56,179 bases of DNA from Bacillota bacterium (GTDB lineage: Bacteria; Bacillota; Clostridia; Christensenellales; Aristaeellaceae), in assembly GCA_023416655.1 (NCBI GenBank), contig JAEZHK010000051.1, forward strand, positions 1-56,179. Reading direction: 5' to 3'. Below, piece by piece: positions 7,043 through 15,784 of this stretch. A model generated the notes under the pieces. It saw nothing but the letters and a program-made list of their open reading frames with translations, did no database searches and had not been told where the DNA came from. Both the position numbers and the translations under genes were made by a program. How positions within the stretch are numbered: the stretch's first letter is position 1; every line of letters begins with the position of its first letter.

Positions 7043-8641
7043 ATGCTTTACCGATCGATGCTGGTGGACGACGAGCCGGAAATCCGCGAGGGCATGAAGG
7101 AGATCGTCGACTGGGAGGCCTGCGGCTTCCGCTTGGTCGCGGAGGCGGACAACGGGCTGGACGCCTTGCAGCTTGCAGAGCAGACGCGGCCTGATCTGGT
7201 CGTCACCGATGTGCGCATGCACTTCATGGACGGGCTGGAGATGGTCGAGCGTATGCGCGCGTTTTTGCCGATGACCCAGTTCGTCGTGGTCAGCGGGTAC
7301 GATGAATTCGAATACACAAGGAAATCCATCCAGATCAAAATCGCGGATTACGTGCTCAAACCCATCTCCGCCGCCGAGTTCACACGGGTGCTGGAGCGCG
7401 CGAAGCGCGCGCTGGACGAGGAACATGCGAAGCTGAGCAGCGTGCAGGTGATGAACCGAATCTTCTCCGACAGCCTGCCGATCCTTAGGCAGCAGCTTCT
7501 CAATTCGCTTTTATCGGGCGGCATGGACGAATTGAGCGTGCGAGCCGCCGCGGCGCGGTATAACCTGGACCTGGAAGCCGACCGCTACTCGGTTGCGTTC
7601 CTTCGCATCTCCTCCTGCAGCGATAACGAGCTGGCCGGGGATGAGGAACTGGTACGGCTGGCGGTGGATCGGATCGTCCGGGAGGTGCTGGGCGAACGGG
7701 TCGCCTGCCACGTGTTCAGCCATAACGGCCAGCTGGCGATCCTGACGATGCTCCGGAAAGACCAGTCGATGAGCGAATTGCTCCAGCTGTTGGATACCGC
7801 CGCCACCGTCGTCCGGGATTATCTGGGCGCTTCGGCGACCATCGGCGTGGGCGAGCCCAGAGAGTACCTCTCGTGCATCTCCGAGAGCGCGGCGCAGGCG
7901 GCGGCGGCACTTAACCACTGGGCGCTGGTCGACGACAGCCAGGTTATCTACATCCGGGACCTCAAGATGAGGAGCGAAGCCCGCCTGGCGGTGGACCCGC
8001 AGGCGCTGACCCAGCTGACCGGCGCCATACGCTCGCGGCAGAAGGCGGACATCGCGCGCAGCGTCCGCGCGCTCCTCGATCGGCTGCACGGCGAAAAAAT
8101 CCCGTTCAGCGAGTACCAGGCCTACATGCTGGAGGCGCTGATGGCCGTCATCCAGACCGCGCGCGACATGCAGGTGGAATTGAACGTGGCGCGCGGCGCT
8201 TCGGGCAGTCTGGTGCAGGACTTCCTGGAGGCAAGGGACCTGGAGAGCGCGGGGGAGATGCTGCACTCGCTCTGCCTTTCGGTCGCGGACGCGATCGGCG
8301 CGGGGCGCAGAGAGGGCGGCATGCGCATCGCCAATCAGGCGCAGGAGTTCATCGCGCAGCGCGCGGAAGATACGTTCCTCACCATCGAGCGCGTATGCGA
8401 GGAATTGAAGGTCAGCCCCGCCTACTTCCGCGCGCTGTTCAAGCGGGAGACCGGGCAGACATTTCACCAATACCTGACGGGCCTGCGCATGAACCGCGCG
8501 ATGGAACTGCTCCGCACCACAAACCTGAAAACCACCGAGGTCGCTATGAAGAGCGGCTTGGGCGATGCCAGCTACTTCAGCTACGCATTCAAAAAGCACT
8601 TCGGCGTCTCTCCGTCGCAGGTGCGGAAGGAAACCGAATAG
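7043..8641 (+). CDS. AraC-type response regulator (YesN-like), module I
   Basis: A 532-residue cytosolic regulator. The N-terminal receiver domain shows Asp9-Asp10, phospho-acceptor Asp56 in VVTDVRM, the SGYDEFEY motif and Lys106 in VLKP. A middle region of about 280 residues is typical of YesN-like proteins. The C-terminal AraC domain has two helix-turn-helix units (TIERVCEELKVSPAYFRALFKRETG and TEVAMKSGLGDASYFSYAFKKHFG). It is first in an operon with the histidine kinase (start right after its stop) and two substrate-binding proteins, so it probably activates sugar-utilisation genes when the kinase signals. The start ATG follows AGGAAACG. Which promoter it binds is not visible. Confidence 0.9.
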   Translation: MLYRSMLVDDEPEIREGMKEIVDWEACGFRLVAEADNGLDALQLAEQTRPDLVVTDVRMHFMDGLEMVERMRAFLPMTQFVVVSGYDEFEYTRKSIQIKIADYVLKPISAAEFTRVLERAKRALDEEHAKLSSVQVMNRIFSDSLPILRQQLLNSLLSGGMDELSVRAAAARYNLDLEADRYSVAFLRISSCSDNELAGDEELVRLAVDRIVREVLGERVACHVFSHNGQLAILTMLRKDQSMSELLQLLDTAATVVRDYLGASATIGVGEPREYLSCISESAAQAAAALNHWALVDDSQVIYIRDLKMRSEARLAVDPQALTQLTGAIRSRQKADIARSVRALLDRLHGEKIPFSEYQAYMLEALMAVIQTARDMQVELNVARGASGSLVQDFLEARDLESAGEMLHSLCLSVADAIGAGRREGGMRIANQAQEFIAQRAEDTFLTIERVCEELKVSPAYFRALFKRETGQTFHQYLTGLRMNRAMELLRTTNLKTTEVAMKSGLGDASYFSYAFKKHFGVSPSQVRKETE

Positions 8642-10378
8642 ATGTTTCGGAGATGGCAAGCAGGCAGCCTACAGGTGGCGATCATCATCTCGTTCACGCT
8701 GCTGGTCGCGGCGATCCTATTGGTCGTCATGTTCGGGCTCGCCGCGCTCACCAACCAGATGCTCCGAGAGGACGCGGTCGCAAGGACCCGCCAGACCGTC
8801 ACGCAGGGCAACGCCTCGCTCGGGATGTACATGTCGGGTACGCAGCAGACGATGGCGCTGTTCAAGAGCCTGGTGCGGGAGGCAGGGGACGTGCAATCCG
8901 ACTCGCTGACCGAGCGCATCCGTCTGGTCAAGCGCCAGCGCTCGGACATCGCGGGGCTTTCTGTGTTCGGAAAAGACGGGGAGCTGATGGCCTCTACGGC
9001 GATGAAGTCCGTGAGGGGGCCCTATGCGATTCGCTCAAAGGACTGGTTCAAGCGGGCCAACGCGGCGCAGCCAAATACCGTCTCCGTCTCCCAGCCCTAC
9101 CTGCAGGATGCGTTCAGCGGCCAGTACGCCTGGGTGGTCACGCTGTCCACACAGGTGGAGTACATGCGCATGGGGCAGCCGTACACCGGCGTATTGGCGA
9201 TGGATGTGTATTTCAGCGCGTTCGAAAATCTCCTGGGCGGCGTCCAGCTGGGCGAAAGCGGTTACGTGTACCTCCTGGGCCCGGAATACGAGTTGATCTA
9301 CCACAACAGGCAGTCGCTGATCCAGCTGGGCCTGGACTTTGAGAACACCAGCCTGATCCGCAAAAATGTCATCGGCGACTTCTTTGACATGCAGGATGGA
9401 CGCGAGCGCTTCATCGTTGTACAGACGGTGGACGGCACGCGCTGGCGGCTGGTGGGCGTGGCATACATGGACGAAGTGACGGCCGCCAACCAGCGGCTTC
9501 TACGGATGGTGCTCATGTTCCTCGCGGCCGGCATTCTGATGGCGCTGTCGGCGGCGATCTTCCTTGGGCGGGGGATCGCGCGGCCGATGAACCGGCTGAC
9601 CCGCATCATGCGCTCCATCGAGGGCGGGGACCTGGACGTCGAGATCCCCGAGCAGGGGTTTTCAGAAATCGCCGACCTCGCCAGCGCGTTTCGGCGGCTC
9701 CTGGGCCGCATCAAGCTGCTGATGCACCAGAACGTACAGGAGCAGGAGCAGAAGCGCCTGTACGAGCTGGACGCGCTGCAGGCGCAGATCAACCCGCACT
9801 TCCTGTACAACACGCTCGACTCCATCGTCTGGATGCAGGAGCGTGGCCAGAATCAGGACGCCATCCTCATGGTCACGGCGCTGGCGAGGCTGTTTCGCAT
9901 CTCCATCTCCAAGGGGCGCAGCATCATCACCGTCGCCGAGGAGCTCGAGCACGTGCGCAACTACCTGATCATCCAGTCGATCCGCTTCAAGAACAAATTC
10001 ACCTATTCGATCGACGCGGAGCCAGAGGCGCTGGGGCTGCGAACGGTCAAGCTGATCCTGCAGCCGCTGGTGGAAAACGCCATCGTTCACGGCTTCTCGC
10101 ACTTCGCAACCGACGAGGGGCGCATTGAAATCTCCGCGCGGGTGAAGGACGGGTGCCTTGTGATGCGCGTCCGGGACAACGGCCTTGGCATGAGCGAAGA
10201 GACGGTCAAAACGGTGCTGATTTCCCGGAAGGCCGGCGGGATAGGTCTATGGAACGTGCATGAGCGGATCGCGCTGACGTTTGGCGACGGGTACGGCCTC
10301 ACCATTGAAAGCGAACTGGACGAGGGCACACTGGTCACCACCCGGCAGCCGACCTCCGGCGAGGAGGGGCTCAAGTGA
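8642..10378 (+). CDS. Sensor histidine kinase (YesM-like), module I
   Basis: A 578-residue membrane kinase. The first membrane segment is at about residues 12-38, followed by an extracytoplasmic Cache-like sensor region of about 250 residues, a second segment (MVLMFLAAGILMALSAAIFLG), a HAMP linker, and the His_kinase domain with phospho-acceptor His386 in QAQINPHFLYNTLDSI. A C-terminal HATPase shows the N box (LVENAIVHG) and G1 box (VRDNGLGMSEE). It should phosphorylate the regulator encoded just upstream. The ATG abuts the regulator stop, with AAGGAAA upstream. Its stop overlaps the GTG of the next gene, which ties it to the two substrate-binding proteins as likely ligand presenters. Confidence 0.9.
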   Translation: MFRRWQAGSLQVAIIISFTLLVAAILLVVMFGLAALTNQMLREDAVARTRQTVTQGNASLGMYMSGTQQTMALFKSLVREAGDVQSDSLTERIRLVKRQRSDIAGLSVFGKDGELMASTAMKSVRGPYAIRSKDWFKRANAAQPNTVSVSQPYLQDAFSGQYAWVVTLSTQVEYMRMGQPYTGVLAMDVYFSAFENLLGGVQLGESGYVYLLGPEYELIYHNRQSLIQLGLDFENTSLIRKNVIGDFFDMQDGRERFIVVQTVDGTRWRLVGVAYMDEVTAANQRLLRMVLMFLAAGILMALSAAIFLGRGIARPMNRLTRIMRSIEGGDLDVEIPEQGFSEIADLASAFRRLLGRIKLLMHQNVQEQEQKRLYELDALQAQINPHFLYNTLDSIVWMQERGQNQDAILMVTALARLFRISISKGRSIITVAEELEHVRNYLIIQSIRFKNKFTYSIDAEPEALGLRTVKLILQPLVENAIVHGFSHFATDEGRIEISARVKDGCLVMRVRDNGLGMSEETVKTVLISRKAGGIGLWNVHERIALTFGDGYGLTIESELDEGTLVTTRQPTSGEEGLK

Positions 10379-11337
10379 AGCATCCGGTCCTGATCGCGGC
10401 GCTCTCGGCGATGCTTGCGGTTATGTTCGTCATCCTGGGTCTGATGCCCGACCTTGGGGCTGAGGATCCGCCCGGGCGGACGATCGCGCTGGTCCTGGAC
10501 ACAGACATCGGCGTCAATTCGGCCACCATCGCGCAGGGCGCGCTTCTGGCCGCCAGGGAATACCGGGTGGATCTGAAGGTCAACGCCCTTTCGAGCGCGG
10601 ACAGGCCGGAAACGCAGCTGGACTTGGTCCGCTCGTCGCTGGATGGCGGCGCGGTTGCGGTCCTCCTGGTGCCCGTAAACGGGGAGGTCGCGGGCGAAGC
10701 GGTCAAGCTGTGCGAGCGGCGGGGCGTAAAGCTGGTGCTTTTGGACACCTGCGAGGCGTACCGAGGCAACGCCCCTTACGTGGGCACCAACCACATGGTT
10801 TCCGGCATGGACGCTGCCCAGGCGCTCCTGAAAATCAGCGGCGCGAAGAAGATGCTGATCCTGTACGCGGAGGATGAGGTCCAGGACGAGCGCCTCCAGG
10901 GCGCGAGGCTCATGGCGGAAGGCATGGGCGTGTTCGCCGTCGCCCACAGAATCCCCTTGAAAAGCGGAAAGCCCGACGCCGACGTTGTGCGAAAGCACAT
11001 CAAGCAATCTCCCGACATCGGCGCGATTTTGTGCCTGGACGGCGCGCTCACCGAATGCGCGGCGGGGGAGGTCAAGGCGCTCGGCCTGAAGGGCAAGGTG
11101 GTATTGGCGGGCTTTGACTGCGATCAGACGCATATTTCCTGCCTTGAGGACGGCACCGTCCGCTTCACTGTGCTGGGCAAACCGCTCGCCGTGGGCTATG
11201 AAGGCCTTCGGAGCGCCATGGTTATGATCACATGGAACCTGGAGATCCCGGTCAAGTACGTGGACGCCGCGGTGGTCATGCAGGAAGACATCCTGAAGCC
11301 GGAGAACGTCCGGCTGATGTTCCCGCTGATCCATTGA
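10375..11337 (+). CDS. Sugar-type substrate-binding protein, module I (first)
   Basis: A 320-residue exported periplasmic-binding-protein-like domain of the Peripla_BP_4 type. The N-terminus is a hydrophobic signal or anchor (VLIAALSAMLAVMFVILGLM) without a lipobox cysteine. The fold shows in IALVLDTDIGVNSATIAQGA, a VLLVPVN strand, VGTNHMVSGMDAA, a KMLILYAEDE strand and AGFDCDQT. The GTG start overlaps the kinase stop (GTGA), with GAGGAGGGG upstream. No permease or ATPase gene accompanies it, so it more likely delivers a ligand to the kinase sensor domain than to a transporter. That role is inferred from operon position. Confidence 0.8.
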   Translation: MKHPVLIAALSAMLAVMFVILGLMPDLGAEDPPGRTIALVLDTDIGVNSATIAQGALLAAREYRVDLKVNALSSADRPETQLDLVRSSLDGGAVAVLLVPVNGEVAGEAVKLCERRGVKLVLLDTCEAYRGNAPYVGTNHMVSGMDAAQALLKISGAKKMLILYAEDEVQDERLQGARLMAEGMGVFAVAHRIPLKSGKPDADVVRKHIKQSPDIGAILCLDGALTECAAGEVKALGLKGKVVLAGFDCDQTHISCLEDGTVRFTVLGKPLAVGYEGLRSAMVMITWNLEIPVKYVDAAVVMQEDILKPENVRLMFPLIH

Positions 11338-11356
11338 CGGTAGGGAGGGAACGCGG

Positions 11357-12322
11357 GTGAGGCTCTTCGCGCTGGTTCTGGTGTTGCTGATTATTTTTAT
11401 GCCGGTTGCGGCGGCGACGGTGATCGGGGTGGAAATCTACCGCGGGGAAGGAACGTTCATGGTGGAAATGCGAGAGGCGATGGAGGAATTCGCCGCCGGA
11501 CGCGCCACGCTGAAAGTGACTGACGGCAAAAACGATCAGACGGTGCAGAACGATTGGATTTGCCGCCACGTGGCGGAGGGCGTCAATGTTCTGGCGATCA
11601 ACCCGGTGGATCCGACGGCCTCGTCGATCCTGCTGGAGAAGGCCCAGGCCGCGGGCATCCCGGTGGTGTTCTTCAACCGGGAGCCGGACGAAGCCGACAT
11701 GCCGGAGCGCGGCTGGTACTACGTGGGCGCGCCCGCCGAGCAGTCGGGCGTCATGGCTGGGGAACTGATGGCGGACTACTTTTTGAAGAACCCCGGTGCC
11801 GACCTGAACGGCGACGGTGTCATCCAGTACGTGCTGATCGAGGGACAGGCTGGGCATCAGGACGCGGTGCTCCGGTCGGAGTACTGCGTGAAGGCTTTGA
11901 TGGACGCTGGGTTTAAGCTCTCGCTGGTCGCGTCGGAGCGCGCCAACTGGCGGCGGGGCGAGGCCAAGGGCATCATGTCCGAATGGCTCGCTTCCTACGA
12001 CGGCATCGAGGCGGTGTTCGCCAACAACGACGACATGGCGCTGGGCGCGATCGATGCGCTGAAGGCCGCCGGATACTTTGCCGGCGGGAAATTCCTGCCG
12101 GTGGTGGGCGTCGATGCGACCACGGAGGGCCTTGAGGCGATGCGGGCAGGCGCGCTCTTGGGCACGGTGCGAAACGACGCGGTCAGCCAGGGCAGGGCGG
12201 TCGTCAACCTTGCGCTGGTGCTGGCGCGCGGGGAGACGCCCACCGCGGAAAACGTCGGTTACCCGATCACGGATGGCAAGTATATCTGGATCCCCTATAC
12301 GAAAGTGACGCCGGAACCCTGA
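11357..12322 (+). CDS. Galactose/glucose-type binding protein (MglB-like), module I (second)
   Basis: A 321-residue exported binding protein related to MglB. It has a signal peptide ending near VAAA with no lipobox, GVEIYRGEGTFMVEMREAMEE, a NDQTVQND hinge, AINPVDPTA, FFNREP, and a calcium-binding-like loop DLNGDGVIQ as in MglB. Later come VFANNDDMALGAIDALK and VGVDATTEGLEAM. These residues are typical for hexose binding. It starts with GTG after GGGAGGGA, 19 nt downstream of the first binding protein, and is the last gene of the operon. As with its neighbour, no transporter is encoded beside it. A sensory or shared-transporter role is inferred. Confidence 0.85.
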   Translation: MRLFALVLVLLIIFMPVAAATVIGVEIYRGEGTFMVEMREAMEEFAAGRATLKVTDGKNDQTVQNDWICRHVAEGVNVLAINPVDPTASSILLEKAQAAGIPVVFFNREPDEADMPERGWYYVGAPAEQSGVMAGELMADYFLKNPGADLNGDGVIQYVLIEGQAGHQDAVLRSEYCVKALMDAGFKLSLVASERANWRRGEAKGIMSEWLASYDGIEAVFANNDDMALGAIDALKAAGYFAGGKFLPVVGVDATTEGLEAMRAGALLGTVRNDAVSQGRAVVNLALVLARGETPTAENVGYPITDGKYIWIPYTKVTPEP

Positions 12323-12444
12323 AGCCGCCGGAAACCAACGTGGGACGGGGCATACTTGATCTTTGGCAGGGGCGGCGGTTTGGTTAAAGCCCGTCACCTG
12401 AGGACTTGAAGGAGGAGGACTGCCGCGCGCGGCGGGAGGACGCA

Positions 12445-13272
12445 ATGCTGAACATGCTGCTGTATGAGAACACGGAGGAAATCCGGCGGATACTCCCCAA
12501 CTATTACGCAACGCACGTGCTGGAAGGCCCGCTGGACCGGTTCGAGTGCCACCGGGACGTGAACCTGATCTCGTTCGACTGGTGCGACCTCAGAAACCCC
12601 ATGGAGAAGCCGTCCCGCGTCGTGATCTACATGGACGCGCGGGACATCGTGTTCATGTTCGAAACCCGCGAGGCGCTGGAGGCGGCCGGTGCGCTTCTTC
12701 GGGAAGCGCCGGGCGGCGAGCAAGCGCTCTACAGGTTTTTCATCGGGCTGGTCAAGTGCGACAACGACAGCCTGGAGGCGATGGAGGAGGAGATCATCAG
12801 CGCGGAGGACGGCATCCTGACCTCTCCGAAGCGAAAGCTCTCCCACATCTTCACGCGCTTCCGGCGCGAGCTCTTCGTGCTCAAGCGGTACTATGAGCAG
12901 CTCAACACCATCTTCGAGGGTCTGGTGGAAAACGAGAACAGGCTGATCTCCGAGGAGAGCCTGCGCCATTTCGTGATCCTGGACGGACGCATCGACCGGC
13001 TGTACGAGAACGTGCGCAGCCTGAGGGACTATTTGTCACAGGTGCGGGAGGCATACCAGGCGCAGATCGATATTGAGCAGAACAGCCTTATGAAGACGTT
13101 CACCGTCATCACCGCCATCTTCCTGCCGCTGACGCTCCTCGTGGGCTGGTACGGCATGAACCTCAGGATGCCGGAATTCGAGTGGGACCACGGCTACATG
13201 TTCGTGATCGCGTTGAGCATCGCGATCATCGTGATCTGCATCATGCTTTTCAAAAAGCGGAAATGGATATAG
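12445..13272 (+). CDS. corA: CorA family magnesium/divalent cation transporter
   Basis: A 275-residue protein with a long cytosolic alpha-helical N-terminal domain and two C-terminal membrane segments. The signature GMN motif is seen at about residue 237 in LLVGWYGMNLRMPEFEW, followed by an acidic loop and the second segment (MFVIALSIAIIVICIMLF). CorA forms pentameric channels for Mg2+ and sometimes Co2+ or Ni2+. Two Shine-Dalgarno-like sites precede it; GGGAGGA before ATG at 12445 gives the standard length, while a TTG at 12406 would add 13 atypical residues. It follows the sugar-sensing operon by 122 nt and is not functionally linked to it. Confidence 0.9.
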   Translation: MLNMLLYENTEEIRRILPNYYATHVLEGPLDRFECHRDVNLISFDWCDLRNPMEKPSRVVIYMDARDIVFMFETREALEAAGALLREAPGGEQALYRFFIGLVKCDNDSLEAMEEEIISAEDGILTSPKRKLSHIFTRFRRELFVLKRYYEQLNTIFEGLVENENRLISEESLRHFVILDGRIDRLYENVRSLRDYLSQVREAYQAQIDIEQNSLMKTFTVITAIFLPLTLLVGWYGMNLRMPEFEWDHGYMFVIALSIAIIVICIMLFKKRKWI

Positions 13273-13292
13273 CCCGCGCTTTCAGCGCGGGC
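13272..13292. terminator. Hairpin between convergent genes
   Basis: GCCCGCGCT and AGCGCGGGC form a 9-bp stem with a TTC loop, starting in the corA stop codon. No long T-run follows on either strand, so termination efficiency is uncertain. Confidence 0.5.
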
Positions 13293-13318
13293 CCAAAATA
13301 ACAATTTCAGATGAATTG

Positions 13319-13663
13319 TCAGCCCATCAGCATGGCGAACACGCCAGGCCCCAGCTGGACGGCCAGATAGGCGAGCATCGCCGCCGTCGCGATCATCGCG
13401 ACGCCCCAGACCCACACCATGACCCGCCCGGCGCGCGCGAAAGTCTGCGGGCCGCGGCGGCGGCGGTAGGGATCCCGGAATTTGATCCGGAGCAAAAAGT
13501 GGACAATGCCCAAAACAAGCGCAGCCGCCATCGCGCCCATCCCGGCCATGAGCGCATAAACGCCCAGCTTCGTGAGCCCAGCGACCACGCCAAATCCGAT
13601 GGCGATCAGCGCGACAACCGCGACCAGCCCCGCCACAAAGCCAAGAACTCTTGTCGTCTTCAT
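13319..13663 (-). CDS. Small membrane protein of unknown function
   Basis: A 114-residue protein with three hydrophobic segments (about residues 7-30, 33-57 and 80-106) and a basic cytosolic loop RIKFRDPYRRRRGPQTFARAGR between the second and third. GGAGG lies six bases before the ATG. A TATAAT at 13727-13732 on the minus strand could be its -10 box, but no good -35 is seen. It converges with corA. No family is recognised. Confidence 0.65.
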   Translation of the reverse strand: MKTTRVLGFVAGLVAVVALIAIGFGVVAGLTKLGVYALMAGMGAMAAALVLGIVHFLLRIKFRDPYRRRRGPQTFARAGRVMVWVWGVAMIATAAMLAYLAVQLGPGVFAMLMG

Positions 13664-13828
13664 ACTATTCCTCCATCAGGGCGGTGCCCAATTCCGGCGA
13701 GCCCGGGTCGATTCGCCCAAAGAATATTATACTACATCTTTTGACGTATGGTGTGGAAAATCCGATGCAAGGATGTTAAAACTGATCGGTAAGCCGCATT
13801 CTTCCGGATTCCCGCTTTGCTTTGGCCG

Positions 13829-15625
13829 TCAGGACGTAAAGAAGGATAGCGGCTTGGTGCCCATGAGGCGGTTGACGTCCACCGTGTCGTCCGCCATCCC
13901 GCTCACCCTGCCCCTGCTGGAGTATTGGTGCAGGTCGCACTTGTAGGAGGGCGTCGAGAGCACTTCGCCGGTGTTTTTGCCGTAATGGGGGATCCAAATG
14001 AAGTCGAACTTTTTGGTGTCCACCTTGTACCGGGTGTACTGGTGATGCGCGATGTAGCATCCCACCTTGCGCACGCCCAGTTCGCGCAGGCGGTCGGCGA
14101 AGGCTTCAATGCTGTCGCCGGTCAGCACCGACTCCTCGGCGTCGTAAGCGTAGAAAAGCGGGTTGTACTTGCTGGCGATCGAATAGGCCTTCTCGGCTTC
14201 CAGGCGCGCCTGCTCCGGGGTGGAAGCCATGCCGTAGTAGTACACGCCGAAGGGGATGCCGTTGGCGAGGCACTGCCTGGAATACTCATTAAAGCGCTGG
14301 TCTATGTCCATCTGCCCGGCCAGTTCATGATCGGCGGAGTAGGTCACGCCGCAGCGCAGGATGATGAAGGCCACGCTCTTTGAGAGCTTTCCCCAGTCCG
14401 CGACGGTGTTCCAGCGGGAGATGTCGATGATCGCGCCGTTTTTGTTGAGCTCCTCCGCCAGCACCGTGACGGTGAAGGTGCTGGTCTTTCCATTCGACGT
14501 TTCGGCGCGGATGGTGGTGGTGCCCATCTTTCGCCCGGTGACCACGCCGCCGGATACCGAGGCGACCGTGGCGTCCTTGCTGCTCCATTTGACTGACCGG
14601 GAGGCCTTTTCCGGCGATACGTCGGCGCTCAGCGTCAGTTTGCCATCCAGCAGCACGGTGTGCGCAGGGCCGGTGACTTTGACGGCGGTGGCGGGCGGCG
14701 GATTGACTGTGACCTTGCAGCTCTTTTTCACGCCGGATGAGGTCTTGACGGTGATGGTGGCGGTGCCCACGTCGAGCGCCGTCAGGACGCCTCCGTTCAC
14801 CCTGACGATGTCCTCTTTGTCGCTCGTCCAGTCGCAGGTTTCGTAAATCGCCGAGGCGGGGGAGAACGACGGCTTGAGCGTGTAGCTGCCACCGTAGTTC
14901 AGCGTCAGGCTGGTCCTGTTGAGGCTGACGCTCCTGGCGGTGGCGTGGGCCTTGTAGCGGGACGCGAGGCGCTTCATGCCCGACGACAGCTGCGCCCTTT
15001 TATAGGAAGAGGGTAAGATCTGATAGGGAAGGCTCCCGCCCCTTTTTGTGTAGGAAGCGGAAAACGCGGAATAGGCGCCCGAGTACGCGGAAGAGGTCGC
15101 GCTCTGGCCGTTTACGGTGTAAGCAGATTTGCTGCCCTTGACCGAGCGGGTTTCAAACAGCGCCACATCCAGCTGGGTGGAAGAGCCGCCCTCCATGAAC
15201 GCCAGCCGCGTCGTGGTGGTGACGCCTTTCGAGACGCCGCTGACCGAAACACTGAGGCAGGGCTTCAAGGAAGCGTTCGCCCGGAGCGAGAAGGACATCG
15301 AGCGAACGCCCGGGAAGGTATAGGTGGAAAAGCTGAACGCGTCGCCCGCCGACATGGGGACGACTACGCCGTTTTTGAGCGTGTACACGCTCAGGCGGCA
15401 GGTCCGGCTGTCGCCGCTGACGGAGGCCAGCTGCACCAATTCCGGCGTGCCGTCGCCCTGAAGGTCGATCAGCGCCACGGCGCGGCGCGCCTTTTGCTGG
15501 CCTGCAAGGAAATTCGCGTACTGGGCTGACCAATCCGCTTCCGCGGAGGATGCGGATGGCAGCGCGCAGAAGGACATCGTCAGGCACAGCGCGAGCAGCG
15601 CCGCGGCCCTTGGAAATCGCCACAT
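13829..15625 (-). CDS. Secreted GH25 lysozyme with Big2 domains
   Basis: A 598-residue exported protein. A signal peptide (ends near SASSA) is followed by an N-terminal region of about 200 residues that begins ALIDLQGDGTPELVQL, resembling an FG-GAP-like or VCBS-like start. Two Big2 immunoglobulin-like domains span about 234-310 and 315-393 (each ending in a GTATITVKTSSG- or GTTTIRAETSNG-type motif). The C-terminal GH25 muramidase begins NGAIIDISRWNT; Asp of DIS near residue 401 and Asp/Glu of AYDAEES match the acidic catalytic residues. It should cleave the N-acetylmuramic acid beta-1,4 bond of peptidoglycan. Big2 domains probably hold it at the surface. A perfect sigma-A promoter precedes it; it is monocistronic. 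Confidence 0.88.
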   Translation of the reverse strand: MWRFPRAAALLALCLTMSFCALPSASSAEADWSAQYANFLAGQQKARRAVALIDLQGDGTPELVQLASVSGDSRTCRLSVYTLKNGVVVPMSAGDAFSFSTYTFPGVRSMSFSLRANASLKPCLSVSVSGVSKGVTTTTRLAFMEGGSSTQLDVALFETRSVKGSKSAYTVNGQSATSSAYSGAYSAFSASYTKRGGSLPYQILPSSYKRAQLSSGMKRLASRYKAHATARSVSLNRTSLTLNYGGSYTLKPSFSPASAIYETCDWTSDKEDIVRVNGGVLTALDVGTATITVKTSSGVKKSCKVTVNPPPATAVKVTGPAHTVLLDGKLTLSADVSPEKASRSVKWSSKDATVASVSGGVVTGRKMGTTTIRAETSNGKTSTFTVTVLAEELNKNGAIIDISRWNTVADWGKLSKSVAFIILRCGVTYSADHELAGQMDIDQRFNEYSRQCLANGIPFGVYYYGMASTPEQARLEAEKAYSIASKYNPLFYAYDAEESVLTGDSIEAFADRLRELGVRKVGCYIAHHQYTRYKVDTKKFDFIWIPHYGKNTGEVLSTPSYKCDLHQYSSRGRVSGMADDTVDVNRLMGTKPLSFFTS

Positions 15626-15663
15626 ACCATCACACCTTTGTAATAAAATTCTCCATATATTTA

Positions 15664-15692
15664 ATTATAATGTAATATTTGGCTGCTGTCAA
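15664..15692 (-). promoter_or_regulatory. Consensus sigma-A promoter of the lysozyme gene
   Basis: TTGACA (15687-15692), a 17-nt spacer and TATAAT (15664-15669) on the minus strand, all perfect consensus, about 40 nt before the start codon. Confidence 0.85.
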
Positions 15693-15784
15693 TAGATGGT
15701 TGCAATTTGTACGGGTTTGTGCGATACTTTGAACGCACTCCGGTGAAATCCTTAACGGAAAATACGCGCGATGGAGGCATGACG

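Noticed and set aside
12323..12444. M-box (Mg2+) riboswitch upstream of corA
   Set aside because: The region is too short and lacks the conserved M-box segments.
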